Source of the DNA: Atriophallophorus winterbourni
Lineage: Eukaryota; Platyhelminthes; Trematoda; Plagiorchiida; Microphallidae
DNA length: 64,000 nucleotides
Assembly: GCA_013407085.1 (NCBI GenBank)
Contig: JACCGJ010014164.1
Span: forward strand, 62,001-126,000
Direction: 5' to 3'
Shown here piece after piece: positions 1 through 10,900 of the stretch. Positions within the stretch are counted from its first letter, which is position 1. The number at the start of each line of letters is the position of its first letter. The translations under genes and the position numbers were made by a program. The notes under the pieces were generated by a model. The model was not told the DNA's origin. It ran no database searches and was given only the letters and a program-made list of their open reading frames with translations.

Positions 1-3000
1 CAAAATATTTGGCTCCCCCGTTCAAAACAGGAGGCCTAGAAAAGAAGGAAAGAATTGAAAGACTCGAATTTGGGGTTGAAACTCCCAAATTTGTATAAAA
101 AAATAGTGTGTGGAAAATACACAAAAATACCCCATTTTGCCCGGTCAAACTCACTTTTCTTCAAGTACGTAAGGGTCTACCCTCACAAAATTTTTTTTCA
201 AGTTTAGCCAGGCAAAACCCACTCTGGAAGATGGGGTTTTACCTCATCAAACTCAAAATTTCAGATTTTTTCAAAATAATTTTTTTAATTTTGTAGCACA
301 TTTTCACACTCCCAAAGTTAGGGTTCAAACAATTTTGCTCACAAATCGCCAGAGGAGATAAAATCTCCCCATCACACTGGATTTTCGTGAACACGAGATT
401 TTTTGCCCTATTATATATTACAATATAATATAGTATGTATTTTTCATCACTTTTTCGTGCACCAATTAGGTTCTCTCATTTTTTGCAAGGTTCAGAAACT
501 AAAATATTCGGCTCCTCTTTTAAAAACAGTGGGCCCAGAAAGACAAAAACAAAAGGGTTAAAAAACTCGAATTTGGGGTCAAAAACTCCCAAATTTATTA
601 CAAAAATAGTGTGTAATAAATACACAAAAAATATCCTATTTTGCCCGTTCAAACTCACTTTTTTCCTGTGCGTCAGGGTACCTCCTTATATCATTTTTTT
701 CAAGTTCAGCCAGGCAAAACCCATTTTGGGAGAGGGGATTTTACCGCATCAAACTCAAAATTTCAGATTTTTTTCAAAATAATTTTTTTTAATTTTGTAC
801 CAAATTTTTACACCTCCAAAGTTAGGGTTCAAACTATTTTGCTCACAACTCGCCAGAGGAGATATAATCTCTCCACCAAACTGGATTTTCGTGAACACAA
901 GATTTTTTCTTGCTATTATATATTACTATATAATATAGTATGTATTCTTAATCACTTCTTCGTGCACCATTTGGGCCCCCCCACTTTTTGCAAGGTCTGA
1001 AATACGAAATATTTGGCTCACATGTTCAAAACAGGAGGCCCAGAAAGGAAAAAGAAAAGAATTGAAAGACTCGAATTTGGGGTTGAAACTCCCAAATTTA
1101 TTAAAAAAATGTTGTGTATAAAATACACGAAAAATACCCCCATTTTGCCCAGTCAAAATCACTTTTTTAAGTACGTTAGGGTCCTATCCCATCACAACAT
1201 TTTTTTCAAGTTGAGCCCGACAAAACCTATTTTGGGAGAGGGGGTTTTACCGCACCAAACTCAAAATTTCAGATTTTTTCAAAATAATTTTTTTTAACTT
1301 TGTAGCAAATTTTTACACCCCCAAAGTTAGGGTTCAAACTATTTTCCTCACAACTCGCCAGAGAAGATGAAATCTCCACACCACACTGGATTTTCGTGAA
1401 CACAATATTTTTTTCCCTATTATATATTACTATATAAAATAGTATGTATATTTTATAACTTTTTCGTGCACCATTTAGGCCCCCTCATTTTTTGCAAGGT
1501 TTAAAATACAAAATATTCGGCTCCCTTGTTCGAAACAGGAGGCCCGGAAAGAAAATAGAATAGAATTGAAAGACTCGAAATTGGAGTTGAAACTCCCAAA
1601 TATATTAAAAAATAGTGTGTAAAAAATACGCAAAAAATACCCCATTTTGCCCGGTCAAACTCACTTTTTAAGTACGTAAGGGTCCCCCCATACAACATTT
1701 TTTTTTAAGTTGAGCCAGACAAAACCGACTTTTTTACCGCATCAAACTCAAAATTTCAGATTTCTTTAAAATAATTTTTTTGTAATTTTGTAGCAAATTT
1801 TTACACCCCTAAAGTTGGGGTTCAAACTATTTTGCTCACAACTCGCCAGAGAAGATGAAATCTCCACACCACACTGGATTTTCGTGAACACAATATTTTT
1901 TCCCTATTATATATTACTATATAAAATAGTATGTATATTTTATAACTTTTTCGTGCACCATTTAGGCCCCCTCATTTTTTGCAAGGTTTAAAATACAAAA
2001 TATTCGGCTCCCTTGTTCGAAACAGGAGGCCCGAAAAGAAAAAAGAAGAGAATTGGAAGACTCAAATTTGGGGTTGAAACTCCCAAATTTATTAAAAAAA
2101 TAGTGTGTAAAAAATACACCAAAAATACCCTATTTTGCCCGGTCAAACTCACTTTTTAAGTACGTAATAGTCCCCTCATACAACATTTTTTTTCAAGTTT
2201 AGCCAGGGGAAAACCACTTTGGGAGAGGGGGTTTAACTGCATCGAACTCAAAATTTCAGATAGTTTCAAAATAATTTCTTTCATTTATGTAGCAAATTTG
2301 TACACCCACGAAGTTAGGGTTGAAACTATTTTGCTCACAACTCGCCAGAAAAAATGAAATCTCATCACCACACTGGATTTTCGTAAACACAAGATTTTTT
2401 CCCTATTATATATTACTATATAATATGGTATGTATTTTTCATCACTTTTTCGTGCACCATTCAGGCACCCCCTTTTTACAAGGTTCAAAATACAAAATAT
2501 TCGGCTCCCTTGTTTAAAACAGGAGGCCCAGAAAGAAAAAGAAAAGAATTGGAAGACTCGAATTTGGTGTTGAAACTCTTAAATTTATTGAAAAAATAGT
2601 GTGTAAAGAATACACAAAAAATACTCTATTTTGCCTGGTCTAACTCACTTTTTCAACTACGTAAGGGTCCCCCATACAACATTTTTTTCAATTTTAGCCA
2701 GGCGAAAACCACTTTGGAAGAGGGGGTTTTACTGCATCAAACTCAAAATTTCAGATTCATTCAAAATAACTCTTTTTAATTCCGTGACAAATTTTTACAT
2801 CCTTGAAGTTAGGGTTAAAACTATTTTGCTCACAACTAGCCATAGGAGATGAAATCTCCCCACCACACTGGATTTTCGTGAACACAAGATTTTTGTCCTA
2901 TTATATATCACTATATAATATAGTATGTATTTTTTAACACTTTTTCGTGCACCATTCAGGCCCCTTTTTTTCGCAAGGTTTGAAATACAAAATATTCGGC

Positions 3001-6000
3001 TTCCCTGTTCAAAACATGAGGCCCGGAAAGAAAAAACAAAAGGTTTGAAAGACTCGAATCAAGGGTTGAAACTCCCAAATGTATTAAAAAATAGTGTGTG
3101 AAAAATACACAAAAAATACCTCATTTTGCCCGGTCAATCTCAGTTTTTCAAGTACGTAAGGGTCCCCCTTCACGACATTTTTTTTCAAGTTTAGCCAGGC
3201 AAAACACAGTTCGCGTGAGGGGGTTTTACCGCGTCAAACTCAAAATTTCAGATTCTTTCAAAATAATTTTTTTAATTTTGTAGCAAATTTTTACACTCCC
3301 GAAGTTAGGTTCGAAACTATTTTGCTTACAACTCGCCAGAGGAGATGAAATCTCCTCACCACACTGGATTTTCGTGAACACAAGATTTTTTCCTATTATA
3401 TATCACTATATAATATAGTATGTATTTTTTAACACTTTTTCGTGCACCATTCAGGCCCCCATTTTTCGCAAGGTTTAAAATACAAAATATTCGGCTTCCC
3501 TGTTCAAAACATGGGGCCCGGAAAGAAAAAAGAAAAGGTTTGAAAGACTCGAATCAAGGGTTGAAACTTCCAAATGTATTAAAAAAATATTGTGTGAAAA
3601 ATACACAAAAAATACCTCATTTTGCCCGGTCAAACTCAGTTTTTCAAGTACGTAAGGGTCCCCCTTCACAACATTTTTTTCAAGTTTAGCCAGGCAAAAC
3701 ACACTTTGCGTGAGGGGTTTTACCGCGTCAAACTAAAAATTTCAGATTCCTTCAAAATAATTTTTTTTAATTTTGTAGCAAATTTTTACACTCCCGAAGT
3801 TAGGTTCGAAACTATTTTGCTCACAACTCGTCAGAGGAGATGAAATCTCCTCACCACACTGGATTTTCATGAACACAAGATTTTTTCCCTATTATATATT
3901 ACTATATAATATAGTATGTATTTTTATCACTTTTTCGTGCACCATTTAAGCACCCCTTCTCGCAAGGTTTAAAATACAAAATATTCGGCTCCCCTGTTCA
4001 AAACAAGAGGCCCAGAAACAAAAAAGAAAAAAATTGAAAGACTCGAATTTGGGGTTGAAACTCCTAAATTTATTAAACAAATAGTGTGTAAAGAATACAC
4101 AAAAAATACCCCATTATGCCCGGTCAAACTCACTTTTTTAAGTACGTTAGGGTCCCACCTTACAACATTTTTCTTCAATTTTAGCCAGGTAGAACCCACT
4201 TTAGGAGAAAGCGTTTTACCGCATAAAACTCAAAATTTTAGATTCTTTCAAAATAATTTTTTTAATTTTGTAGCAAATTTTTACACCCTCAAAGTTAGGG
4301 TTCAAACTATTTTGCTCACAACTAGCCATAGGAGATGAAATCTCCCCACCACACTGGATTTTCGTGAACACAAGATTTTTATCCTATTATATATTACTAT
4401 ATAATATAGTATGCATTTTTATCACTTTTTCATGCACCATTTAGGCCCCCCATTTTTGCAAGGTTTAAAATACAAAATATTCGGCTCCCCTGTTCAAAAC
4501 AGGGTCCCAGAAAGAAAAAAAGAGGAGGATTTAAAGACTCGAATTTGGCGTTGAAACTCCCAAATGTATTAAAAAATATTAATAAAGAATACACGAAAAT
4601 ATCCCATTTTGCCCGGTCAAACTCAGTTTTTTTAAGTACGTAAGGGTCCCCCCTCACAACATTCTTTCAAGTTTAGCCAGGCAAAACCCACTTTGGGAGA
4701 GGCGGTTTTACCGCATAAAACTCAAAATTTAAGATTCTTTCAAAATAATTTTTTTTGAATTTTGTAGCCAATTTTAACACCCCCGAAGTTAGGGTTGAAA
4801 CTATTTTGCTCACAACTCGCCAGAAAATAGGGAATCTCCCCACCACACTGGATTTTCGTGAACACAAGATTTCTTCCCCTATAATATATTACTATATATT
4901 ATAGTATGTATTTTGTATCACTTTTTTGTGCACCATTTAGGCCCCCCTTTTTGCAAGGTTTGGAATACAAAATATTCGGCTCCCCTGTTCAAAACAGGAG
5001 GCCCAGAAAGAAAAAAGAAAAGAATTGAAAGACTCGAATTTGGGGTTGAAACTCCTAAATTTATTAAAAAATAGTGTGTAAAGAATACACAAAAAATACC
5101 CCTTTATGCCCGGTCAAACTCATTTTTTAAGTACGTAAGGGTCCACCTTACAACATTTTTCTTCAAGTTTAGCCAGGCAGAACCCACTTTAGGAGAAGGA
5201 GTTTTACCGCATAGAACTCAAAATTTTAGATTCTTTCAAAATAATTTGTTTAATTTTGTAGCAAATTTTTACACCCCCAAAGTTAGGGTTCAAACTATTT
5301 TGCTCACAACTAGCCATAGGAGATGACATCTCCCCACCACACTGGATTTTCGTGAACACAAGATATTTATCCTATTATATATTACTATATAATATAGTAT
5401 GTATTTTTTATCACTTTTTCATGCACCATTTAGGCCCCCCTATTTTTGCAAGGTTTAAAATACGAAATATTCGGCTTCCCTTTTCAAAACAGGGGGCCCA
5501 GAAAGAAAAAAAGAAGAGGATTTAAAGACTCGAATTTGACGTTGAAACTCCCAAATGTATTAAAAATATTAATAAAGAATACACAAAAATATCCCATTTT
5601 GCCCGGTCAAACTCAGTTTTTTGAAATACGAAAGGGTACCCCCTCACATAATTTTTTTCAAGTTTAGCCAGGCAAAACCCACTTTGGGAGAGGCGGTTTT
5701 ACCGCATAAAACTCAAAATTTAGGATTCTTTCAAAATAATCTTTTTTTAATTTTGTAGCCAATTTTAACACCTCCGAAGTTAGGGTTGAAACTATTTTGC
5801 TCACAACTCGCCAGAAAAGAGGAAATCTCCCCACCACACAGAATTTTCGTGAACACAAGATTTTTTTACCTATTATATATTACTATATATTATAGTATGT
5901 ATTCTTTATCACTTTTTCGTGCACCATTTAGGCCCCCCCTTTTTTGCAAGGTTTGAAATACAAAATATTCGGCTCCCCTGTTCTAAACAGGAGGCCCAGA

Positions 6001-7870
6001 AAGAAAAAAGAAAAGAAATGAAATACTCGAATTTGGGGTTGAAACTCCTAAATTTATTAAAAAAATAGTGTGTAAAGAATATACAAAAAATACCCCTTTT
6101 TGCCCGGTCAAACTCACTTTTTTAAGTAAGTAAGGGTCCCATCTTACAACATTTTTCTTCAAGTTTAGCCGGGCAGAACCCACTTTAGGAGAAGGAGTTT
6201 TACCGCATAAAACTCAAAATTTTAGATTCTTTCAAAATAATTTTTTTTTAATTTTGTAGCAAATTTTTACACCCCCAAAATTAGGGTTGAAACTATTTTG
6301 CTCACAACTAGCCATAGGAGATAAAATCTCCCCACCACACTGGATTTTCGTGAACACAAGATTTTTATCCTATTATATATTACTATATAATATGGTATGC
6401 ATTTTTTATCACTTTGTCATGCACCATTTAGGCCTTCCCTTTTTGCAAAGTTTGAAATACAAAATATTCGGCTCCCCTGTTCAAAACAGGAGGCCCAGAA
6501 AGAAAAAAGAAAAGAATTGAAAGACTCGAATTTGGGGTTGAAACTCCTAAATGTATTAAAAAAAATAGTGGTAAAGAATACACAAAAAATACCCCTTTTT
6601 TCCCGGTAAGACTCACTTTTTTTAAACACGTAAGGGTCCCCCCTCACATAATTTTCTTCAAGTTTAGCCAGGCAAAACCCACTTTGGGAGAGGGGGTTTT
6701 ACCGCATAAAACTCAAAATTTAAGATTCTTTCAAAATAATTTTTTTTGAATTTTGTAGCCAATTTTAACACCCCCGAAGTTTGGGTTGAAACTATTTTGC
6801 TTACAACTCGCCAGAAAAGAGGAAATCTCCCCACCACACTGAATTTTCGTGAACACAAGATTTTTTTACCTATTATATATTACTATATATAATAGTATGT
6901 ATTTTTTATCACTTTTTCGTGCACCATTTAGGCCTTCCCTTTTTGCAAGGTTTGAAATACAAAATATTCGGCTCCCCTGTTCAAAACAGGAGGCCCAGAA
7001 AGAAAGAAGAAAAGAATTGAAAGACTCGAATTTGGGGTTGAAACTCCTAAATGTATTAAAAAAATAGTGGTAAAGAATACACAAAAAATACCCCTTTTTT
7101 CCCGGCAAGACTCACTTTTTTAAGTACGTATGGGTCCCATCTTACAACATTTTTCTTCAAGTTTAGCCAGGCAAAACCCACTTTAGGAGAAGGAGTTTTA
7201 CCGCATAGAACTCAAAATTTTAGATTCTTTCAAAATAATTTGTTTAATTTTGTAGCAAATTTTTACACCCCCAAAGTTAGGGTTCAAACTATTTTGCTCA
7301 CAACTAGCCATAGGAGATGACATCTCCCCACCACACTGGATTTTCGTGAACACAAGATTTGTATCCTATTATATATTACTATATAATATAGTATGTATTT
7401 TTTATCACTTTTTCATGCACCATTTAGGCCCCCCATTTTTACAAGGTTTAAAATACAAAATATTCGGCTTCCCTGTTCAAAACAGGGGGCCCAGAAAGAA
7501 AAACGAAAAGGATTTAAAGACTCGAATTTGGCGTTGAAACTCCCAAATGTATTAAAAAATATTAATAAAGAATACACAAAAATATCCCATTTTGCCCAGT
7601 CAAACTCAGTTTTTCTTAATACGTAAGGGTTCCCCCTCACATAATTTTTTTCGAGTTAAGCAGGCAAAACCCACTTTGGGAGAGGGGGTTTTACCGCATA
7701 AAACTCAAAATTTAAGATTCTTTCAAAATAATTTTTTGAATTTGGTAGCCAATTTTAACACCCCCGAAGTTAGGGTTGAAACTATTTTGCTCACAACTCG
7801 CCAGAAAAGAGGAAATCTCCCCACCACACTGAATTTTCGTGAACACAAAATTTTTTTACCTATTATATAT
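1..7870 (-). repeat. Satellite array A, ~495-bp monomers, minus orientation
   Basis: About 16 head-to-tail monomers. The landmark ACACTGGATTTTCGTGAACA recurs near 373, 872, 1383, 1874, 2363, 2866, 3361, 3857 and onward, giving a spacing of about 490-510 bp. Each monomer also carries a short AT palindrome, a GGAGAT/ATCTCC inverted repeat and a CCTGTT/AACAGG inverted repeat. Monomers are clearly related but diverged, with many small indels in A and T runs. All arrays right of 12638 run the other way, so this one is called minus. Short open frames of 60-120 codons occur in both strands of nearly every monomer but are shadows of the repeat, with no start context or domain. No host gene is visible in this stretch. 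Confidence 0.95.
3960..7862 (-). repeat. Dimeric higher-order repeat inside array A (~990 bp)
   Basis: Two monomer subtypes alternate. One has a GTGTGTAAAGAATACAC stretch (near 4085, 5070, 6070). The other has a shortened AATATTAATAAAGAATACAC (near 4575, 5565, 7555). Matching blocks lie about 990-1000 bp apart, for example 4673, 5664 and 6664, or 4319, 5300, 6290 and 7300. Two units around 6430-7110 break the alternation, repeating the same subtype. This is the pattern expected from unequal exchange in a satellite array. Confidence 0.75.
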
Positions 7871-8445
7871 TGTATTGTCTGTGACGTGAGTTACGCGTAG
7901 TCCACCCGTTTCTTATTTCGATAAATTCAAAACAACGATTGGGATATTCTACGGTACTGTAATTAACAATAATTACAACAAAATTAACTATACAAACCTT
8001 AATTTTATAGGAACGTCACAGCAACAATGGAACCAAATACTCCAGAATCAAATTCAATTCAAACAAAAGACGACCTGATATAAAAATAATAAGAATCGAT
8101 TTACCAAAATGTCGTCCAAACTTTCTGTGACAATCAAAAATGACACTCAAAATAGCGTCCAAATTCAAGCAAAATACTGAAGCCCAAAATGGCAACCAAA
8201 TTCCGCAACAAGGACCGACAATGGCAGAAACAATAAATTAAAACAAACATTTGACCGAAGGCGTGTACAGAAAAGATTTACAATAACAGGAATAATTACA
8301 AAAAGAGAAGTTTTATATCAAAATACTGTAGGAAAATTAAACACAAGCAAAATCTATTACACAAATTTCAGGTTTTGTAACTAGGTTCAAAATAAAAGGA
8401 ATGTTAAAGGGAAAGGAAGAATTTCAAACTACTTCGAACCTTACA
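7871..8445 (-). repeat. LTR of the truncated BEL element
   Basis: It is bounded by TGTATTG at left and CTTACA at right on the plus strand, that is TGTAAG...CAATACA in element orientation, the usual TG/CA ends. It matches the LTRs at 26052-26626 and 29945-30509 with scattered substitutions, and is 575 bp, the same length as the first of these. It is the 3' LTR of its element, since the Pol C-terminal remnant lies just inside it. Confidence 0.85.
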
Positions 8446-8649
8446 CCTCCGACCAAATTCTTTCTAGGGCTCAACTGTACAACGCTTGTTCAACGAATTC
8501 CCTAATGAATTCAGAGCAGCAAATGACTTTATTTAGTGGCGAGTCACTTCCGCCACATTACATCACCATCATTGGATATTAGTAGCTTTTTATAGAGAAT
8601 GCGGTTGCAAGCCGCAGACTCACCACATCCTCCGGTGATGCTTCTTGCC

Positions 8650-9018
8650 TTATAAAGAAGGGTTGTCCTGATCTTTACCCAAGTCACCCACCTCTTGGGA
8701 CCCTTCTAACAAACATACTTTCCGAATATCACGCCGGATCACGTCATCCCTTGTTCGTATGCTGACCGTTCGTACCAAACCATCTTCACTCACTTCCACT
8801 GTCTCAATAATACCAAGCTGTCGCACAATCGGTTGGTCCCTGTAGCACCCATCCAAGTAACGTCTTGGTAGCGAATGGCTGCTTCCGACCACCTACGTGT
8901 TGTTCAAGCACCCAATGCGCTTCCGGTACGTTACAGCCAATAAGCAAAGTTATTTCTCTCCCCACATTTTCTGAAAACTTCAGATCTTTCAAATGTGCAT
9001 ACTTCGTGCTGATCATAT
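8650..9018 (-). pseudogene. Broken BEL protease / Pol C-terminal domain remnant
   Basis: Two overlapping minus-strand frames remain. Positions 9016-8804 give the end of the retroviral-type aspartic protease region (motifs LIGCNVPEAHW and LGWVLQGPTDCAT). Positions 8892-8650 give a C-terminal Pol segment (GLVRTVSIRTRDDVIRRDI) resembling the DUF5641-type domain that follows integrase in BEL/Pao elements. In the copy at 26830-28794 these two parts lie in one frame. Here a 131-bp deletion separates the frames, and the upstream part of the protease and all of Gag are missing at the 9018 breakpoint. It cannot make a working protein. The family assignment rests on comparison with the intact ORF in this window and on recall of the BEL domain order. 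Confidence 0.8.
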
Positions 9019-9023
9019 TGGAA
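9014..9023. other. Rearrangement breakpoint, BEL protease joined to mitochondrial rrnS
   Basis: Left of this point the sequence follows the BEL copy at about 27311-27335. Right of it, it follows rrnS of the larger NUMT from about 44991. Both parents carry ATTTGGA at the join and the junction retains ATTGGA (9016-9021), so the breakpoint shows microhomology. The satellite lies in opposite orientation on the two sides (minus before 7871, plus after 12638). Confidence 0.75.
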
Positions 9024-9480
9024 ACTTTTTAGGTAAGAAAGGAATTTGATACCCCCGTATTTAATATTTGGACTTTTAGCCTTAGTATAAACTAAAAGAG
9101 CTTGGCAGCTAAATTAGCCAACTTGGGAACTGTGGGGCTTAAGAGGTGATCCACTAATGATTTCAACATTATTAGGCTGTAATAGGCCGTTGTAGGTGTA
9201 CGTCCGGTACAAAATTTTCGGTTGAAGCTGTCTGGTGTTATTCAAAATATAATCCAGGTGATGTGCTGCTTATATAATTGGTGCCGTGCACTTCTTTTAT
9301 GCAAAGGTTCAGGATAAAAATATTGAACTAATCAAGGACTCAGGAGTAGGTGGGGTTTAGATTGTTCTATCAAATGTGGTTTGTTTAGGGTACACTCCGC
9401 CCGTCACCCACGGCGTGAGTTGTGGTAAGTCGTAACAAGGCAGCGCTAGGGGAACTTGGTGCTAGGAGGTTAGATTCCCT
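9022..9480 (+). pseudogene. rrnS 3' portion (mitochondrial 12S-like rRNA, NUMT1)
   Basis: It matches rrnS at 44996-45453, including the stretch CTTGATACCCCCGTATTTAA-like block at the left end and the 3' end with GTCGTAACAAGG. The near-universal decoding-site stretch is ACACTCCGCCCGTCAC here, whereas the other copy has the normal ACACACCGCCCGTCAC. That change suggests drift without selection. The 5' part, including the GTGCCAGC...CCGCGG loop, is missing because the segment is cut at the BEL breakpoint. Confidence 0.88.
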
Positions 9481-10160
9481 ATGGCTTTTATCATGGCGTA
9501 TTTGGATTTGATGGGTCATGTTTTTGTGTTATGTGTTCTTATTTGTGTGTGGGTTTTGTTTTGTTTGTATGGCAGTTGGTTTATGAATCTAAAACTAGCT
9601 TGATAGATTCTGAAGATAAATTTGTTGAGCTGGTTTGGACTGCAGTCCCTACTTTGTTAGTTTTGGTGCTTTGTTTGTTAAATCTGTTTTATGTTAGATT
9701 GGGTGTAAACTCAACAATCAAGGGGGTGGTTAAGATTATAGAACATCAATAATATTGAGAGTATGAAATAGGAGGTAAGGGGCTTTGTAATGATTCTTTT
9801 TTAACGGATTTTAATAATGTTGTGGATGAGCCCCGCGTTTTCATGTGGATAGGACTTATTGTCTATTGGTCACATCTGCGGATGTAATCCATTGCTTTTG
9901 TTTGGCAACACCTGTTGTTTTAAAGATTGATGCTGTTCCAGGCCGTGTAAATCGATTGTTGTTTTCTCCAGATCGTGTTGGTGTGTTTGTAGGTTATTGT
10001 AGTGAGCTTTGTGGTGCTGGTCACGCTAATATGCTAATAGTGGTGGAAGTGGTAGTCCCCTATAGTGGGGTTTCCAGAGTGTCATCTTGGGGTTGGATTG
10101 GTAAAATATGGAATTGATTTCGAAAGTTTTTTTCGAGTGTTTTTGTTGTCAGGTTGATAA
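9481..10160 (+). pseudogene. cox2 pseudogene (NUMT1), cytochrome c oxidase subunit II
   Basis: Subunit II carries the CuA site that receives electrons from cytochrome c. It starts at ATG 9481, in frame with ATG 9493, directly after rrnS as is usual in flatworms. The first helix region is followed by a frame change near 9570. The segment 9531-9752 keeps the motif LVWTAVPTLLVLVLC. The segment 9845-10117 keeps the CuA-domain stretch PDRVGVFVGYCSELCGAGHA, which contains both copper-binding cysteines and the later histidine. TGA codons at 9755 and later read as Trp under code 9. A rearranged stretch near 9820-9850 replaces residues present in the other copy, and an extra T near 10125 shifts the end. 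Not functional in nuclear DNA. Confidence 0.9.
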
Positions 10161-10191
10161 GTTTTTCTTTTGTGGTGCATCCTGTTTTGTA

Positions 10192-10562
10192 ATGTTTGTT
10201 TTTATTGGTGGGTTCTCTTTTATTGTGTGGCTATATACTTTTGTTAGTTGGTTTTAGGTGGTATGTTTCATTGTTTTGTTTGGTTTATGCCGGGGGTGTT
10301 TTTATATTGTCTATATATGTTTCTATGTTTAATCCTTATGCGTTCGTGGGTATGGCGTTTGGTTTATGCTTGGCGGGTTTGAGTGCAGTGTTGAGCTATT
10401 TTTTTATACTTAGGGCTCGGTTTAGATTGTTTTACAGATTATAAAGGGCATTTGTGTGGTTTAAGAGGGGATCACAGATATTGTGTTCTTTGTTTAGTGC
10501 TATTATTAGGGTTTGATCTTGTTAGATTTATTAGGTCTTCTCGGGATTCTTTTTTTCGGTAA
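10192..10562 (+). pseudogene. nad6 pseudogene (NUMT1), NADH dehydrogenase subunit 6
   Basis: It follows cox2 with no tRNA between. The frame opening at 10196 encodes a hydrophobic protein with the motif LVYAGGVFILSIYVSMFNP, matching the conserved third helix of flatworm ND6. The frame is open to about 10444, then breaks; the TAA at 10560-10562 before trnY marks the former end. The exact start is unclear because the ATG at 10192 is in a different frame from the conserved part. ND6 is a membrane subunit of complex I. Confidence 0.85.
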
Positions 10563-10833
10563 TTAGGGGGTTGGCTTAGTATAAAGAGTATGCTAGACTG
10601 TAAATCTTGTGGTATCCTCGGGTTAGTCGAGTAAGGGTGCCAGATTTATGGGAAAGGTTTAGGATTTTTCAAAGGGAAGGCATTCTTCCTTTATTGTGGG
10701 CCGTTTAGGTGATTTGAAATCATTTTTTTCGAGTTTGTTATCGGTGTTCACTGCAGGAGATGCGGGAAGGCATGAGTGCCAGATGTTTAGGGGTTAGTTT
10801 CAAGCACTTTTAAGGGTTCACTCACCCATGTTT
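10563..10833 (+). pseudogene. trnY, trnL1, trnS2, trnL2 cluster (NUMT1)
   Basis: Between nad6 and trnR lie four tRNA-like segments in the flatworm order. The Tyr anticodon GTA is at 10600-10602 in an arm that is still mostly paired. The Leu1 anticodon TAG is at 10660-10662. The following segment with GATTTGAAATC is placed as Ser2 (TGA), and the segment near 10760-10830 as Leu2. Boundaries of the last two are uncertain. All are nuclear copies and should be treated as pseudogenes. Confidence 0.65.
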
Positions 10834-10900
10834 TTGATATCTGTGGGTTGTGGGGTTTGTGTTTTGACCACAAGCTTGGTAGTTTTATATTCCTATCGAA
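10834..10900 (+). pseudogene. trnR copy with anticodon TTG instead of TCG (NUMT1)
   Basis: The acceptor ends TTGAT and ATCGAA flank a tRNA-sized segment. The anticodon stem TTGTG/CACAA (10857-10861 and 10869-10873) is perfect and closes a 7-nt loop TTTTGAC, so the anticodon reads TTG. The homologous gene at 46806-46871 has the same stem and loop TTTCGAC, anticodon TCG, as expected for Arg between trnL2 and nad5. The difference is a single C to T change. Confidence 0.8.

Larger units (their letters stand above)
7871..9018 (-). mobile_element. Truncated non-autonomous BEL/Pao-type element, same family as BEL1
   Basis: The element reads on the minus strand. It begins on the plus-strand left with a 575-bp LTR, followed by an internal piece matching the 3' part of the element at 26052-30509. 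It stops abruptly inside the protease region, where mitochondrial rrnS sequence takes over. Compared with the longer copy it shares the large deletion that removed RT, RNase H and integrase, and lacks another 131 bp (the equivalent of 26998-27128). That second deletion is not a multiple of three and shifts the protease and Pol C-terminal remnants into different frames. It was inserted in the satellite just after TATTATATAT; the other end is lost, so no target duplication can be tested. Confidence 0.85.

Noticed and set aside
1..7870. Many ORFs of 60-145 codons on both strands of the satellite
   Set aside because: They recur in each monomer in several frames, differ by frameshifts between copies, and are rich in F/K/N/I from AT-rich repeat. 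No domains, and no protection of one frame over others.
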